A stretch of 33,672 nt of DNA from Candidatus Omnitrophota bacterium (GTDB lineage Bacteria; Omnitrophota; Gorgyraeia; Zapsychrales; Zapsychraceae): positions 1-33,672 of the forward strand of contig JAGQKQ010000001.1 in assembly GCA_020430005.1 (NCBI GenBank), in the 5' to 3' direction. Of this stretch, positions 1 to 7,426 are shown one piece after another (the stretch's first letter is position 1; every line of letters begins with the position of its first letter). The notes under the pieces are model-generated. The model saw nothing but the letters and a program-made list of their open reading frames with translations. It was not told the DNA's origin and ran no database searches. The position numbers and the translations under genes were made by a program.

Positions 1-126
1 TTCGATTTTTTGGAAACTCATTCCTTCCAATAGTTGTTCCTGCGTTGCTGCTATTGTAGGTTTGATTAGCTGACAGAGTATTAATAATGTTGCTGGAATT
101 GTGATTGGAATTCTTAGTATCTTCAT
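1..126 (-). CDS. Secreted protein, N-terminal fragment (runs off the window)
   Basis: The minus strand reads open from an ATG at 126 to the window edge (42 codons). It begins M-K-I-L-R followed by a hydrophobic stretch and a small-residue site (T-I-A-A-T-Q), which is a typical Sec signal peptide of about 26 residues. The rest seen (Q-E-Q-L-L-E-G-M-S-F) is too short to name a family. There is no Shine-Dalgarno sequence; instead the 3' arm of a 13-bp inverted repeat ends six bases before the ATG, so translation may depend on how the leader folds. It is divergent from the MFS gene. I infer a real gene from the signal peptide and the absence of stops; product unknown. Confidence 0.5.
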   Translation of the reverse strand, partial: MKILRIPITIPATLLILCQLIKPTIAATQEQLLEGMSFQKIE

Positions 127-131
127 TTTTA

Positions 132-285
132 GAATCGGAGAGAGGAAAGGTTGTCTAGCATCATGGCATAACCTGTCGACTGGTGGTGTACGTTAGGGAG
201 TATGTTAGCTTCGGTGCGAGTTGTGGAGTAAGAACCTGTCATTGTCGAATGTGTTTGTAAAAGTAATTAAAACTCTCTCCGATTC
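132..285 (-). promoter_or_regulatory. Long paired leader bounded by a perfect 13-bp inverted repeat
   Basis: GAATCGGAGAGAG at 132-144 and its exact reverse complement at 273-285 enclose 128 bases with no plausible gene. Read on the minus strand this would be the 5' leader of the secreted protein starting at 126, with the 3' arm of the stem where a ribosome site should be. A weak minus-strand promoter (TAGAAT with a poor -35) lies near 305-335. Inside, AACCTGTC occurs twice (175-182 and 234-241). It could be a structured leader or a small RNA gene. I recognise no known family. Confidence 0.4.
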
Positions 286-356
286 CATTTCCCGCAACCT
301 TATGGTATTCTAGGATATTGTAGATTTTAGTCGAATTTTTATCCAGTGACGATTTC

Positions 357-1628
357 ATGATTAATACGTTATTTCATCATCAGCATCGCAGTTTTTTAAA
401 GCTGTGGATTGCTCAGTTGATTTCTCAATTCGGGGATCGTATCCATCAATTTGCCTTAATTGCCCTGGTGCATGAACGTTTTCCGGGGTCTTCTTTGGCA
501 TTGGCCAAGTTGATGGCGTGCACGATTATGCCGGTTTTTCTTATACAACCGTTTGCCGGTGTTTTTGTGGATCGCTGGGACCGGCGGACAACACTGTTTG
601 TGTGCGATGTGGTCCGGGGCGGTCTTGTTTTATTGATTCCGTTTTTCTTGATGTCGGCTGATTCGATGTGGCCGATTTATGGTGTGGTTTTTCTGGCGTT
701 TTGTTTTCCGCGTTTTCATGTCCCGGCCAAGATGGCGATTATTCCGGATCTTGTTCCTGAAGACAGCCTGTTGAAGGCCAATTCTTTAATCACGACGACG
801 GGACTGATTGCCGCCGTGCTCGGCGCGGCGTGCGGGGCTTTTTTGATTGAATATTTCGGTGCGCGTAACGGGTTTATTATTGATTCCATTACGTTTTTCG
901 TTTCGGCATTATTTGTCTGGAACATGGCTATCCCGCGACAGCTCAAAATAAATAAGGCGCAGTTACAGGAGTCCGTTCAAAAGATAAAGAAGTCAGTCTG
1001 GCATGAAATCCGGGAAGGGTTTGATTACATTATCAAACACAAAGAAATCCGTTTTGTCATTGATATGTTGTTTGTGCTTTTTATGGCGGCGGGATCGATT
1101 TATGTCTTAATCGTTGTTTTTGTTCAGGAAGCATTTCAGAGCGTAACCCGGGATGTGGGTGTTTTGGCTATCTTTCTGGTCGTCGGTTTGTTTGTCGGAA
1201 TTATGATTTACGGAAAGTGGGGGAAGCGGTTCAGCTGGTATAAAACGATTTTCTTTTGTCTGATTTTGGGGGGAACTATGCTGTCCGTTTTCGCTCTGCT
1301 TGTGCAGGAATATAATAATTTGACGATGGCGATGGGATTGGCCTTTTTCTGGGGGCTTACGATCGGCCCTATTTTTGTGGCCAGTAATACAGTAGTTCAT
1401 ATTGTCAGTGACGAGGAAAAAAGGGGACAGGTATTTAGCGCGCTCGAAATTGTGATCAATTTTGCCTTTTTAGTCGCTATGTTTATCAGCTCCTGGCTGT
1501 CCAATTTTGTGCCTAAATTCTCAATTCTTACGGTTGTCGGGGGATTATGTGCTTTTGTGGGCCTTTTGGGATTAACCCGTTCCCGGGATTTCCAAAAACT
1601 TGCATTGGACGGCGGAAAAATGGCATAA
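357..1628 (+). CDS. MFS transporter (MFS_3 / EntS-like exporter)
   Basis: A 423-residue inner-membrane protein with about 12 hydrophobic segments in two halves and a charged central loop (about residues 190-220). The first cytoplasmic loop has the MFS signature around D-R-W-D-R-R after F-A-G-V-F-V (about residues 67-80), as in the EntS-type group of drug and siderophore exporters. Substrate cannot be read from sequence. The start is the first ATG; there is no good ribosome site. Divergent from the secreted-protein fragment and followed by a hairpin repeat rather than a T-tract terminator, so some read-through into purN is possible. Confidence 0.85.
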   Translation: MINTLFHHQHRSFLKLWIAQLISQFGDRIHQFALIALVHERFPGSSLALAKLMACTIMPVFLIQPFAGVFVDRWDRRTTLFVCDVVRGGLVLLIPFFLMSADSMWPIYGVVFLAFCFPRFHVPAKMAIIPDLVPEDSLLKANSLITTTGLIAAVLGAACGAFLIEYFGARNGFIIDSITFFVSALFVWNMAIPRQLKINKAQLQESVQKIKKSVWHEIREGFDYIIKHKEIRFVIDMLFVLFMAAGSIYVLIVVFVQEAFQSVTRDVGVLAIFLVVGLFVGIMIYGKWGKRFSWYKTIFFCLILGGTMLSVFALLVQEYNNLTMAMGLAFFWGLTIGPIFVASNTVVHIVSDEEKRGQVFSALEIVINFAFLVAMFISSWLSNFVPKFSILTVVGGLCAFVGLLGLTRSRDFQKLALDGGKMA

Positions 1629-1631
1629 TTG

Positions 1632-1714
1632 ACAGAGGCAGAGGCCTCTGTCATCCCTGCGAAGTCAGGGATCTAGAAAAGTTAGAATAGATTCCCGCCT
1701 GCGCGGGAATGACA
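1632..1714 (+). repeat. Paired-hairpin intergenic repeat (REP/MITE-like)
   Basis: Two 27-base units face each other. The left (1649-1675) and the reverse complement of the right both begin TGTCAT and end ATCTA, with 21 of 27 positions identical. Each holds a 20-base hairpin with 6-bp arms: 1653-1672 (ATCCCT/AGGGAT) and 1691-1710 (ATTCCC/GGGAAT). Two of the differences are compensatory pair changes. The right hairpin fits the ATTCCC-N8-GGGAAT pattern of Neisseria dRS3 repeats. A further 8-bp stem (1632-1639/1644-1651) overlaps the left end. No coding capacity. Confidence 0.75.
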
Positions 1715-1728
1715 TCCACAAGGTAAAC

Positions 1729-2331
1729 ATGAAAAAATTCGCAGTATTTGCATCAGGTAACGGTTCCAATTTACAGGCTATTATTGAAGCGGTTAAGGCC
1801 GGAGATATTAAGGCGGAATTAGCGCTGGTCTTTTCTGATAATTACAAGGCCTATGCCTTAAAAAGGGCCGAAGAGATCGGTATTCCCACCTTATCCTTGC
1901 GTCCGAAGGATTACACAAACAAACAAAGTTTTGAACGGGATCTGGTTATTTACTTAAAGGAAAGGGACATTGACTTTGTTGTCCTTGCAGGATATATGCG
2001 GTTATTGACGCCGTATTTCATTAAGCAATATCCTCAAAAGATTCTTAACATCCACCCATCCTTATTGCCTTCCTTTAAAGGACGTAATGGAATAAAGGAC
2101 GCGTTTACCTACGGATGTAAGGTGGCCGGGGTCACTGTTCATTTTGTCAATGAGAAAATGGATAATGGGCCGATTATTATGCAGGATTCCCTGAAGATTT
2201 ATGAGAAAGACACACTGGAATCTTTGACTGAAAAAATTCATCAGCTGGAACATAAGGTGTATCCCAAAGCGATTGCGCTTTATGTTGAAGACCGTTTGAA
2301 TGTTCGGGGACGGAAAGTTAAGATTAAATAA
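1729..2331 (+). CDS. purN: Phosphoribosylglycinamide formyltransferase (GART)
   Basis: Transfers a formyl group from 10-formyl-tetrahydrofolate to GAR in step three of purine synthesis (cytosol). The 200-residue length is usual for PurN. Visible are the phosphate-binding N-terminal motif A-S-G-N-G-S-N-L (8-15), V-L-A-G-Y-M-R (85-91), the catalytic region N-I-H-P-S-L-L-P-S-F-K-G with Asn107 and His109, and the catalytic Asp145 in K-M-D-N-G-P-I-I. The ATG follows a weak AAGG and sits 14 bases beyond the hairpin repeat. No other purine gene is nearby, so it stands alone here. Confidence 0.96.
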   Translation: MKKFAVFASGNGSNLQAIIEAVKAGDIKAELALVFSDNYKAYALKRAEEIGIPTLSLRPKDYTNKQSFERDLVIYLKERDIDFVVLAGYMRLLTPYFIKQYPQKILNIHPSLLPSFKGRNGIKDAFTYGCKVAGVTVHFVNEKMDNGPIIMQDSLKIYEKDTLESLTEKIHQLEHKVYPKAIALYVEDRLNVRGRKVKIK

Positions 2332-2429
2332 AATTGTATCACACTTCCAAGAAGAAGATTCTCTGCTGGATTTCAATCTAAAAATAAAGTAGACTAAAGT
2401 GGTAACAGCACCCTAGATAGGAGAATTCT

Positions 2430-2813
2430 GTGTCCAGAAAAATTCTGATTGTCGATGATGAACCGCAGATTATTGAGGTACTGACCAAGCGCCTGGAGGC
2501 TAACCAATACACGGTTGTTTCCGCTTTTGACGGTGAACAAGGTATAGAGAAGGCCATGAGCGAAAAGCCTGATCTTATTATTATTGATATTATGATGCCC
2601 AATCTTGACGGCGGCCGGGCGGTGCGTTTATTAAAATCAGATCCTTCCACTCAGAATATCCCGGTTCTTTTTTTAACGGCTGTTCTAACTGGAACAGAAG
2701 GCATGGACCATCCGGGAATTAACATTGACGGCATCACTTATGCGGCCCTGGCCAAGCCGTTTGACTCGCAAGAACTTTTGGCTAAAATCATAGAATTGAT
2801 CGGCGACGATTAA
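2430..2813 (+). CDS. Single-domain response regulator (CheY-like receiver)
   Basis: A 127-residue receiver with no output domain. Acidic pocket Asp10/Asp11, phospho-acceptor Asp53 (I-I-D-I-M-M-P), Thr83 and Lys109 (A-K-P-F-D) are all present, so it should be phosphorylatable. The start is GTG, fixed by a good AGGAG six bases upstream; the first ATG would remove the fold. It opens a tight run of plus-strand genes and is followed after four bases by a second receiver. No histidine kinase is in the window, so its partner is unknown. The loop before Lys109 (about 84-105) is somewhat longer than in CheY. Confidence 0.93.
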   Translation: MSRKILIVDDEPQIIEVLTKRLEANQYTVVSAFDGEQGIEKAMSEKPDLIIIDIMMPNLDGGRAVRLLKSDPSTQNIPVLFLTAVLTGTEGMDHPGINIDGITYAALAKPFDSQELLAKIIELIGDD

Positions 2814-2817
2814 AGCC

Positions 2818-3192
2818 ATGGAAAAGACAATCCTCGTGGTTGATGACGAGCCCGACATTATGGAAACGCTGGGTCTGCGTTTACAAAGGGCGGGTTATCA
2901 CATGATTTCAGCGTCTGGTGGAGAAGAGGCCTTGCGTAAGGTTGCGGCGCTTCATCCCGATCTGATTGTTTTAGATCTGATGATGCCCTCACCGGACGGG
3001 ATGAAAGTTTGTCAGATAATAAAAAGTAATCCCGATTTTAAAAATATTCCGGTTATTCTGCTTTCGGCGAGATCGCCGGAGGATAATCAGGAAGCCTGCC
3101 GCATTAGCGGAGCAGACGCCTACGTTTCCAAGCCTTATTCGGCGGAAGAATTATTAGATGAAATACGGCGGTTATTAAAACTTCGAAATTAG
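2818..3192 (+). CDS. Single-domain response regulator (CheY-like receiver)
   Basis: A second stand-alone receiver, 124 residues, with Asp10/Asp11, phospho-acceptor Asp53 (V-L-D-L-M-M-P), Ser83 and Lys105 (S-K-P-Y-S). It starts four bases after the previous receiver's stop and has no good ribosome site of its own, so translational coupling is likely. The two proteins are paralogues (same I-L-V-V-D-D-E-P opening and L-D/I-D-x-M-M-P centre), suggesting a tandem duplication, but their Ser/Thr and loop regions differ, which may let them answer to different kinases. Followed seven bases later by a K+ channel gene. Confidence 0.93.
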   Translation: MEKTILVVDDEPDIMETLGLRLQRAGYHMISASGGEEALRKVAALHPDLIVLDLMMPSPDGMKVCQIIKSNPDFKNIPVILLSARSPEDNQEACRISGADAYVSKPYSAEELLDEIRRLLKLRN

Positions 3193-3199
3193 TTTTTTT

Positions 3200-4021
3200 A
3201 TGAGTCAACGTCCCCAAGATCCTCTAAAAATAAAATTATTCGATATCATTTTTGAAGCTGAAACTCCCTCCGGAAAACTGTTTGACGTTGTGTTGTTATG
3301 GGCGATTATTATCAGTGTGCTGGCGGTTATTCTGGAAAGCGTAGCGTCCATTCGTTTGCAATACGGTGAACTTCTGCTGGCCGTTGAATGGATTTTTACA
3401 ATCTTGTTTACGGTTGAATACGTGTTCCGTTTATTTTGTGTGCGTCGTCCGCTCAGTTACGCGTTGAGTTTTTTGGGAATCATCGATTTGTTAGCTATTC
3501 TTCCAACCTATCTCAGTTTATTTATGGTTGAAGGAACGTCTTCTTTACTTGTCATTCGGGCCTTAAGGCTTTTACGGGTTTTTCGTGTGTTAAAACTCGG
3601 TCACTTTCTGGGAGAATTTAATGTTCTTATCCGGTCTTTAAAAGCATCATGGAATAAAATGGTTGTCTTTTTGCTGTTGATTGCAATACTGACGTTAATC
3701 AACGGGACATTAATGTATCTTATTGAGGGAGCAGCCAATGGTTTTACAAGTATCCCTAAGAGTGTGTACTGGGCGGTCGTGACTATGACAACGGTTGGAT
3801 ATGGAGATATCGCGCCGAAGACCGTTTTGGGACAAATCCTGGCGTCGTTCATTATGGTTATCGGTTACGCGATTATCGTTGTTCCGACCGGAATTTTTTC
3901 TGTAGAACTGCATAAAACTATTCATAAACAACAAAGTACACATGTGTGTCCTCAATGTGCCCGTGAAGGACATGAAAACGATGCTGAATTCTGCCGTTTT
4001 TGCGGCAGTTCTCTTCATTAA
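3200..4021 (+). CDS. Voltage-gated-type potassium channel with C-terminal zinc ribbon
   Basis: A 273-residue inner-membrane ion channel of the six-helix Kv type. The S4-like helix carries Arg120, Arg123, Arg126 and Arg129 at three-residue spacing (R-A-L-R-L-L-R-V-F-R), and the pore has the K+ selectivity filter T-V-G-Y-G at 198-202. Instead of an RCK domain the cytoplasmic tail ends in a four-cysteine zinc ribbon (Cys250, Cys253, Cys265, Cys268). Such short ribbon tails occur on other bacterial channels, but their role is not established. It starts seven bases after the second receiver, with no ribosome site, so is probably co-transcribed and coupled. Confidence 0.93.
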   Translation: MSQRPQDPLKIKLFDIIFEAETPSGKLFDVVLLWAIIISVLAVILESVASIRLQYGELLLAVEWIFTILFTVEYVFRLFCVRRPLSYALSFLGIIDLLAILPTYLSLFMVEGTSSLLVIRALRLLRVFRVLKLGHFLGEFNVLIRSLKASWNKMVVFLLLIAILTLINGTLMYLIEGAANGFTSIPKSVYWAVVTMTTVGYGDIAPKTVLGQILASFIMVIGYAIIVVPTGIFSVELHKTIHKQQSTHVCPQCAREGHENDAEFCRFCGSSLH

Positions 4022-4035
4022 GCTGAAAGTCTGCT

Positions 4036-4797
4036 ATGAACGATATCACATTGTTGCCTTCCGATGCAGATCCGGAAATGGTTCAGCAACTACAGGCCAA
4101 ATGGCATTTTAAAGTTTGTTCCGGTGAAGAAAAAAACACGTACGCTTTGCAGGTCGAAGAGGGGCGGTTACAGCTTATCTGCCCGCATGACCGAGGATTT
4201 AAACCGTTTTATGTGGATTTTTCTTCGGATGTTCTGAACTACCGCCGGAAATTCGGCGGCGGACGCCGTCAGTCTATTGCCAAGGCTGTTGGTCTTAAAA
4301 AGGGAGCAATGCCCCGGGTTCTGGATGCAACGGCCGGGTTCGGACGGGACGCTTTTATTTTAGCATCTTTGGGATGCCGTGTGCATATGCTGGAACGGAA
4401 TCCTGTTGTGGCAGCTTTGCTGGAAGACGGACTGAAGCGGGCCAGTTTAGATTCTGAAATGGAAACATGGATTTCCCAGCGATTATCCTTATCCGGTCAG
4501 GATATTCTTCAGGATCAAAGCGGTCTGCCGTTTTCACCGGATGTTATCTATCTGGACCCGATGTATCCTCCGAAAACAAAAGCGGCCCTGGTCAAAAAGG
4601 ATATGCAGATTTTACAAGCAATTGTCCGTGAAAAGACAGATGTTGACGATTTGTTTCAGACGGTGTTTAATATGGCACAGGATCGGATTGTGATAAAACG
4701 TCCGGATTATGCGCCGTATGTGGCAGCCAGGGACCCGGACACTGTGATTAAAACCAAGAGTCATCGATTTGATATATATCTAAGAATTAAGAGTTAA
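4036..4797 (+). CDS. rsmJ: 16S rRNA (guanine1516-N2)-methyltransferase RsmJ
   Basis: A 253-residue SAM-dependent methyltransferase matching E. coli RsmJ (YhiQ) in length and along its whole length: Y-R-R-K-F-G-G-G-R (69-77), the SAM-binding V-L-D-A-T-A-G-F-G-R-D-A (95-106), M-L-E-R-N-P-V-V-A-A-L-L (118-129), the catalytic-type Y-L-D-P-M-Y-P (172-178) and near the end V-I-K-R-P-D-Y-A-P. It should methylate G1516 of 16S rRNA. RsmJ is best known from Gammaproteobacteria, so its presence beside a K+ channel and receivers in this non-gamma-looking setting may reflect transfer. Fifteen bases after the channel gene; likely same transcript. Confidence 0.93.
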   Translation: MNDITLLPSDADPEMVQQLQAKWHFKVCSGEEKNTYALQVEEGRLQLICPHDRGFKPFYVDFSSDVLNYRRKFGGGRRQSIAKAVGLKKGAMPRVLDATAGFGRDAFILASLGCRVHMLERNPVVAALLEDGLKRASLDSEMETWISQRLSLSGQDILQDQSGLPFSPDVIYLDPMYPPKTKAALVKKDMQILQAIVREKTDVDDLFQTVFNMAQDRIVIKRPDYAPYVAARDPDTVIKTKSHRFDIYLRIKS

Positions 4798-4878
4798 ATG
4801 TTGAAAGTAAAATGTAACCATATCTGCGGATAATATTGGTAATATCATATTTTTTACATTTAACATTTTACACATTTA
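4795..4878 (+). repeat. Imperfect AT-rich inverted repeat between rsmJ and the S4 gene
   Basis: A 23-base arm starting at the rsmJ stop codon (4795-4817, beginning TAAATG and ending ATGTAA) is roughly the reverse complement of 4854-4878 (starting TTACATT and ending CATTTA), with gaps. The spacer is about 36 bases. It ends just before the next gene. It might be a decayed small mobile element or an mRNA hairpin. No T-tract follows, so it is not an ordinary terminator. Confidence 0.4.
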
Positions 4879-4890
4879 TTGATATATCTT

Positions 4891-5283
4891 ATGAAGAAAG
4901 AACAAGAATCTGTCCGTATTGATAAATGGCTGTGGGCTGTGCGGATTTGCAAGACGCGGTTGATCGCGGCAGATTTGTGTAAACGGCAAAAGGTAAGTAC
5001 TGATGGACAATATATTAAGCCGTCGCGTGATGTGAAAGCCGGACAGGTGGTTACAGTTAAGAAGGACGGTATTGATTGGCAGTATAAAATTCTTCAATGC
5101 ATTGATAAACGGGTCGGGGCCAAAATCGCGGCGGCGTGTTACGAAGATTTGACCCCGGCAGAAGATGTCGAGAAGTTAAAAATGATTAAAAGCGTCTGGG
5201 TTCCTCGTCGGGCAAAAGGTGAAGGCCGGCCGACGAAAAAAGACCGCCGGGCGATTGAACGATTAAAAGATTTTAATGATTAG
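4891..5283 (+). CDS. hslR: S4-domain RNA-binding protein, Hsp15/HslR-like
   Basis: A 130-residue protein. The S4 fold opens with V-R-I-D-K-W-L-W-A-V-R and continues K-T-R through K-P-S-R-D-V-K-A-G-Q-V-V, the classic Hsp15 pattern; the tail is basic and ends G-R-P-T-K-K-D-R-R-A-I-E-R. Hsp15 binds the 50S subunit carrying stalled nascent chains and helps recycle it. The family also includes RqcP-type proteins, so exact role is inferred. I chose ATG at 4891; a TTG at 4879 in the same frame would add four residues, and neither has a ribosome site. The next gene begins 13 bases on. Confidence 0.85.
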   Translation: MKKEQESVRIDKWLWAVRICKTRLIAADLCKRQKVSTDGQYIKPSRDVKAGQVVTVKKDGIDWQYKILQCIDKRVGAKIAAACYEDLTPAEDVEKLKMIKSVWVPRRAKGEGRPTKKDRRAIERLKDFND

Positions 5284-5296
5284 AGAGGAGATCAAC

Positions 5297-6364
5297 ATGG
5301 ACCAGGAGTCGAAAAAGTTTTTAACGGATTTATTAGCGCAATGCGGACCGTCAGGGTTTGAAACGGATATTCAGGATGTCTGGTTGAAGAGAACCAAAAA
5401 ATATGCCGATACGGTGAGGAAAGATGTTCACGGAAACGCGATCGCCGTTCTCAATGCCAAGGCGGATTTTCGGATTATGCTGGCGGGACATTGCGATGAA
5501 ATTGGTTTTATAATTTCGCATATTACAGAGGAAGGGTTTTTATATTTTACGGCCATCGGTGGTATTGATGCCGGCGTTATTCCGGGATCGCAGGTCCAGA
5601 TCAAAACAAAAAAAGGATTTGTCGGCGGTGTTATCGGTAAACGGGCGATTCATATGATGACGGAAGCGGAACGAAAAACATCTGTTCCTTTAAAAGATTT
5701 GTACATTGATATCGGAGCAAAGGACCGTAAAAATGCTTTAAAATATGTTCAGTTAGGAGACTCTGCGGTCATTAAGCCGAATTTTATCGAACTGCAAAAC
5801 GGATTGTTTTCCTCCAAAGGATGCGATAACCGTACCGGAGCGTTTGTGGTTTCAGAAGTTTTAAAGATTCTTTCCAAGAGTAAAAGTAAACTAAAAGTCG
5901 GTGTTTACAGCGTCTCAACAGTTCAGGAAGAAGTTGGTTTGCGCGGTGCCATTACCAGTGCTTATGCCATTAAACCTCACGCCGCCATTGCGGTGGATGT
6001 GGGACACGCGACGGATACACCTGATATTGATCGACGTGTTCATGGAGAGACCTTTCTTGATAAGGGCCCTATTCTGGGTCACGGCCCGGTTATTAATCCT
6101 ATTCTGGGAAAAATTCTGATTGATACGGCCGATAAAAAGAAAATTCCTTATCAGATCAGAGCGACAAGTCGTCCGGGAGGAACGGATACGGCGATGATTC
6201 AGATTTCCCGTGAAGGAGTGGCGACAGCTTTGGTGGCTGTTCCGAACCGTTATATGCACACGGCGGCTGAAACCTGTTCATTTAATGACGTAGCTAACGC
6301 GGCAAAACTGATTGCCGAAGCGATCTTAACGATAAAACCCGGACAAGATTTTGTTCCGGCCTAG
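5297..6364 (+). CDS. M42 family metallo-aminopeptidase
   Basis: A 355-residue cytosolic enzyme of the M42 (glutamyl aminopeptidase / FrvX / tetrahedral aminopeptidase) family, removing N-terminal residues from peptides. Metal ligands and catalytic residues are visible: His65 (A-G-H-C-D-E-I-G-F), bridging Asp177 (G-C-D-N-R-T-G), Glu211/Glu212 (V-Q-E-E-V-G), Asp234 (V-D-V-G-H-A-T-D) and His321 (Y-M-H-T). An upstream in-frame ATG at 5276 overlaps the S4 gene, but GAGAGGAG at 5283-5290 lies six bases before ATG 5297, which I take as the start. It seems to close the plus-strand run that began at 2430. Confidence 0.94.
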   Translation: MDQESKKFLTDLLAQCGPSGFETDIQDVWLKRTKKYADTVRKDVHGNAIAVLNAKADFRIMLAGHCDEIGFIISHITEEGFLYFTAIGGIDAGVIPGSQVQIKTKKGFVGGVIGKRAIHMMTEAERKTSVPLKDLYIDIGAKDRKNALKYVQLGDSAVIKPNFIELQNGLFSSKGCDNRTGAFVVSEVLKILSKSKSKLKVGVYSVSTVQEEVGLRGAITSAYAIKPHAAIAVDVGHATDTPDIDRRVHGETFLDKGPILGHGPVINPILGKILIDTADKKKIPYQIRATSRPGGTDTAMIQISREGVATALVAVPNRYMHTAAETCSFNDVANAAKLIAEAILTIKPGQDFVPA

Positions 6365-6421
6365 ACATTATTTTTTATTAGATTAAAGATAGAATATTTT
6401 TGTTAATGAAAGGAATATGAG

Positions 6422-7393
6422 ATGAATGTTTTCAAAAAAGTTTTTGTGCTGTCAGCGATTGTATTATTTGCGGTTCAGCTTCAAGCGGAAGCCATGAAAC
6501 GTTATGATGTCAAGAGCGGTTACATGAAACTCGACATTACCGGGCAGACTCAGGGAACAGAAGAGCTTTATTGGACAAATTATGGCGAACAGGAAGGGCG
6601 TTATACCGAAACATCAGTAAAAGTTTTTGGTATTGAGCAAAATAACAGTTCGGTCAATATTATTGACGGAGAGTGGGGATATGCCATTAATCCGGATAAT
6701 AATACGGCCACAAAGGTCAATCATAAAGAAAAAATGACGGGAAAAACGCCGACAGATTTTAGTGAAAAAATGATTGAAGCTTTCGGCGGTGTAAAAACTG
6801 GAACGGAGAAAGTTCTAGGAAAAAACTGCGATATTTATAAATTAGAAAAATTTGGTGATATGAAGGTTTGGATTTATAAAGGGTTGGCGTTAAAAACAGA
6901 AGCTAACATTATGGGATTTGAATATAAGACACAGGCCGTAGAGTTTAGGGAAAATACGAAGGTGGATAAGGCGAAGGTTACATTACCGTCAAATATAAAA
7001 ATTGTCCACGAGATGGACGCCGATGATATGCCGAGCGCCGAACAAATGGATCAGGCTAGACAACAGTTAAAAGATATCCAGGATAATCCTGAATACCAGG
7101 AGGCATTGAAAAAAATGCAGGAAGTTCAGAATAGTCCTGAATACCAAGACGCCCTACAAAAACTGCAGGAATTAAAAGATAACCCCGAATATCTTAAAGC
7201 TATGCAAGAAGCACAAGAAGCCCAAGCGGAAGCAGGGTATTCGCAGGCTGCGAATGGGGACATGACATTGGGTGAAAAAACCGGCGAAATTATTAAAGAA
7301 GAAACATCCTCGGCTGTAGAAGAAACCGTTCGCGAAGAAACGCGTAAGAATGTGAAAAAAGCTTTGGGGAACGCGTTTAAATTATTTAAATAG
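6422..7393 (+). CDS. Secreted protein with a C-terminal 16-residue tandem repeat
   Basis: 323 residues with a signal peptide (M-N-V-F-K-K then a hydrophobic core to about residue 22, A-E-A). The body (25-195) is beta-rich and resembles DUF4412/LolA-like envelope proteins that test a bound lipid or polymer, but this is only a resemblance. Residues 221-268 are three head-to-tail 16-residue units opening D-N-P-E-Y, N-S-P-E-Y, D-N-P-E-Y, helical and glutamine rich, similar in style to STI1-type repeats. The tail is charged and amphipathic. Ribosome site AAAGGA lies about ten bases upstream. Followed closely by another secreted protein. Confidence 0.75.
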   Translation: MNVFKKVFVLSAIVLFAVQLQAEAMKRYDVKSGYMKLDITGQTQGTEELYWTNYGEQEGRYTETSVKVFGIEQNNSSVNIIDGEWGYAINPDNNTATKVNHKEKMTGKTPTDFSEKMIEAFGGVKTGTEKVLGKNCDIYKLEKFGDMKVWIYKGLALKTEANIMGFEYKTQAVEFRENTKVDKAKVTLPSNIKIVHEMDADDMPSAEQMDQARQQLKDIQDNPEYQEALKKMQEVQNSPEYQDALQKLQELKDNPEYLKAMQEAQEAQAEAGYSQAANGDMTLGEKTGEIIKEETSSAVEETVREETRKNVKKALGNAFKLFK

Positions 7394-7426
7394 ATTTTCA
7401 GATTAATGAACAGGAAGGACTGTCGA

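Noticed and set aside
1632..1651. 8-bp hairpin after the MFS gene as a terminator
   Set aside because: No T run follows; it overlaps the paired-hairpin repeat.
5276..5296. Upstream ATG for the M42 peptidase
   Set aside because: It overlaps the S4 gene, while GAGAGGAG is well placed for ATG 5297.
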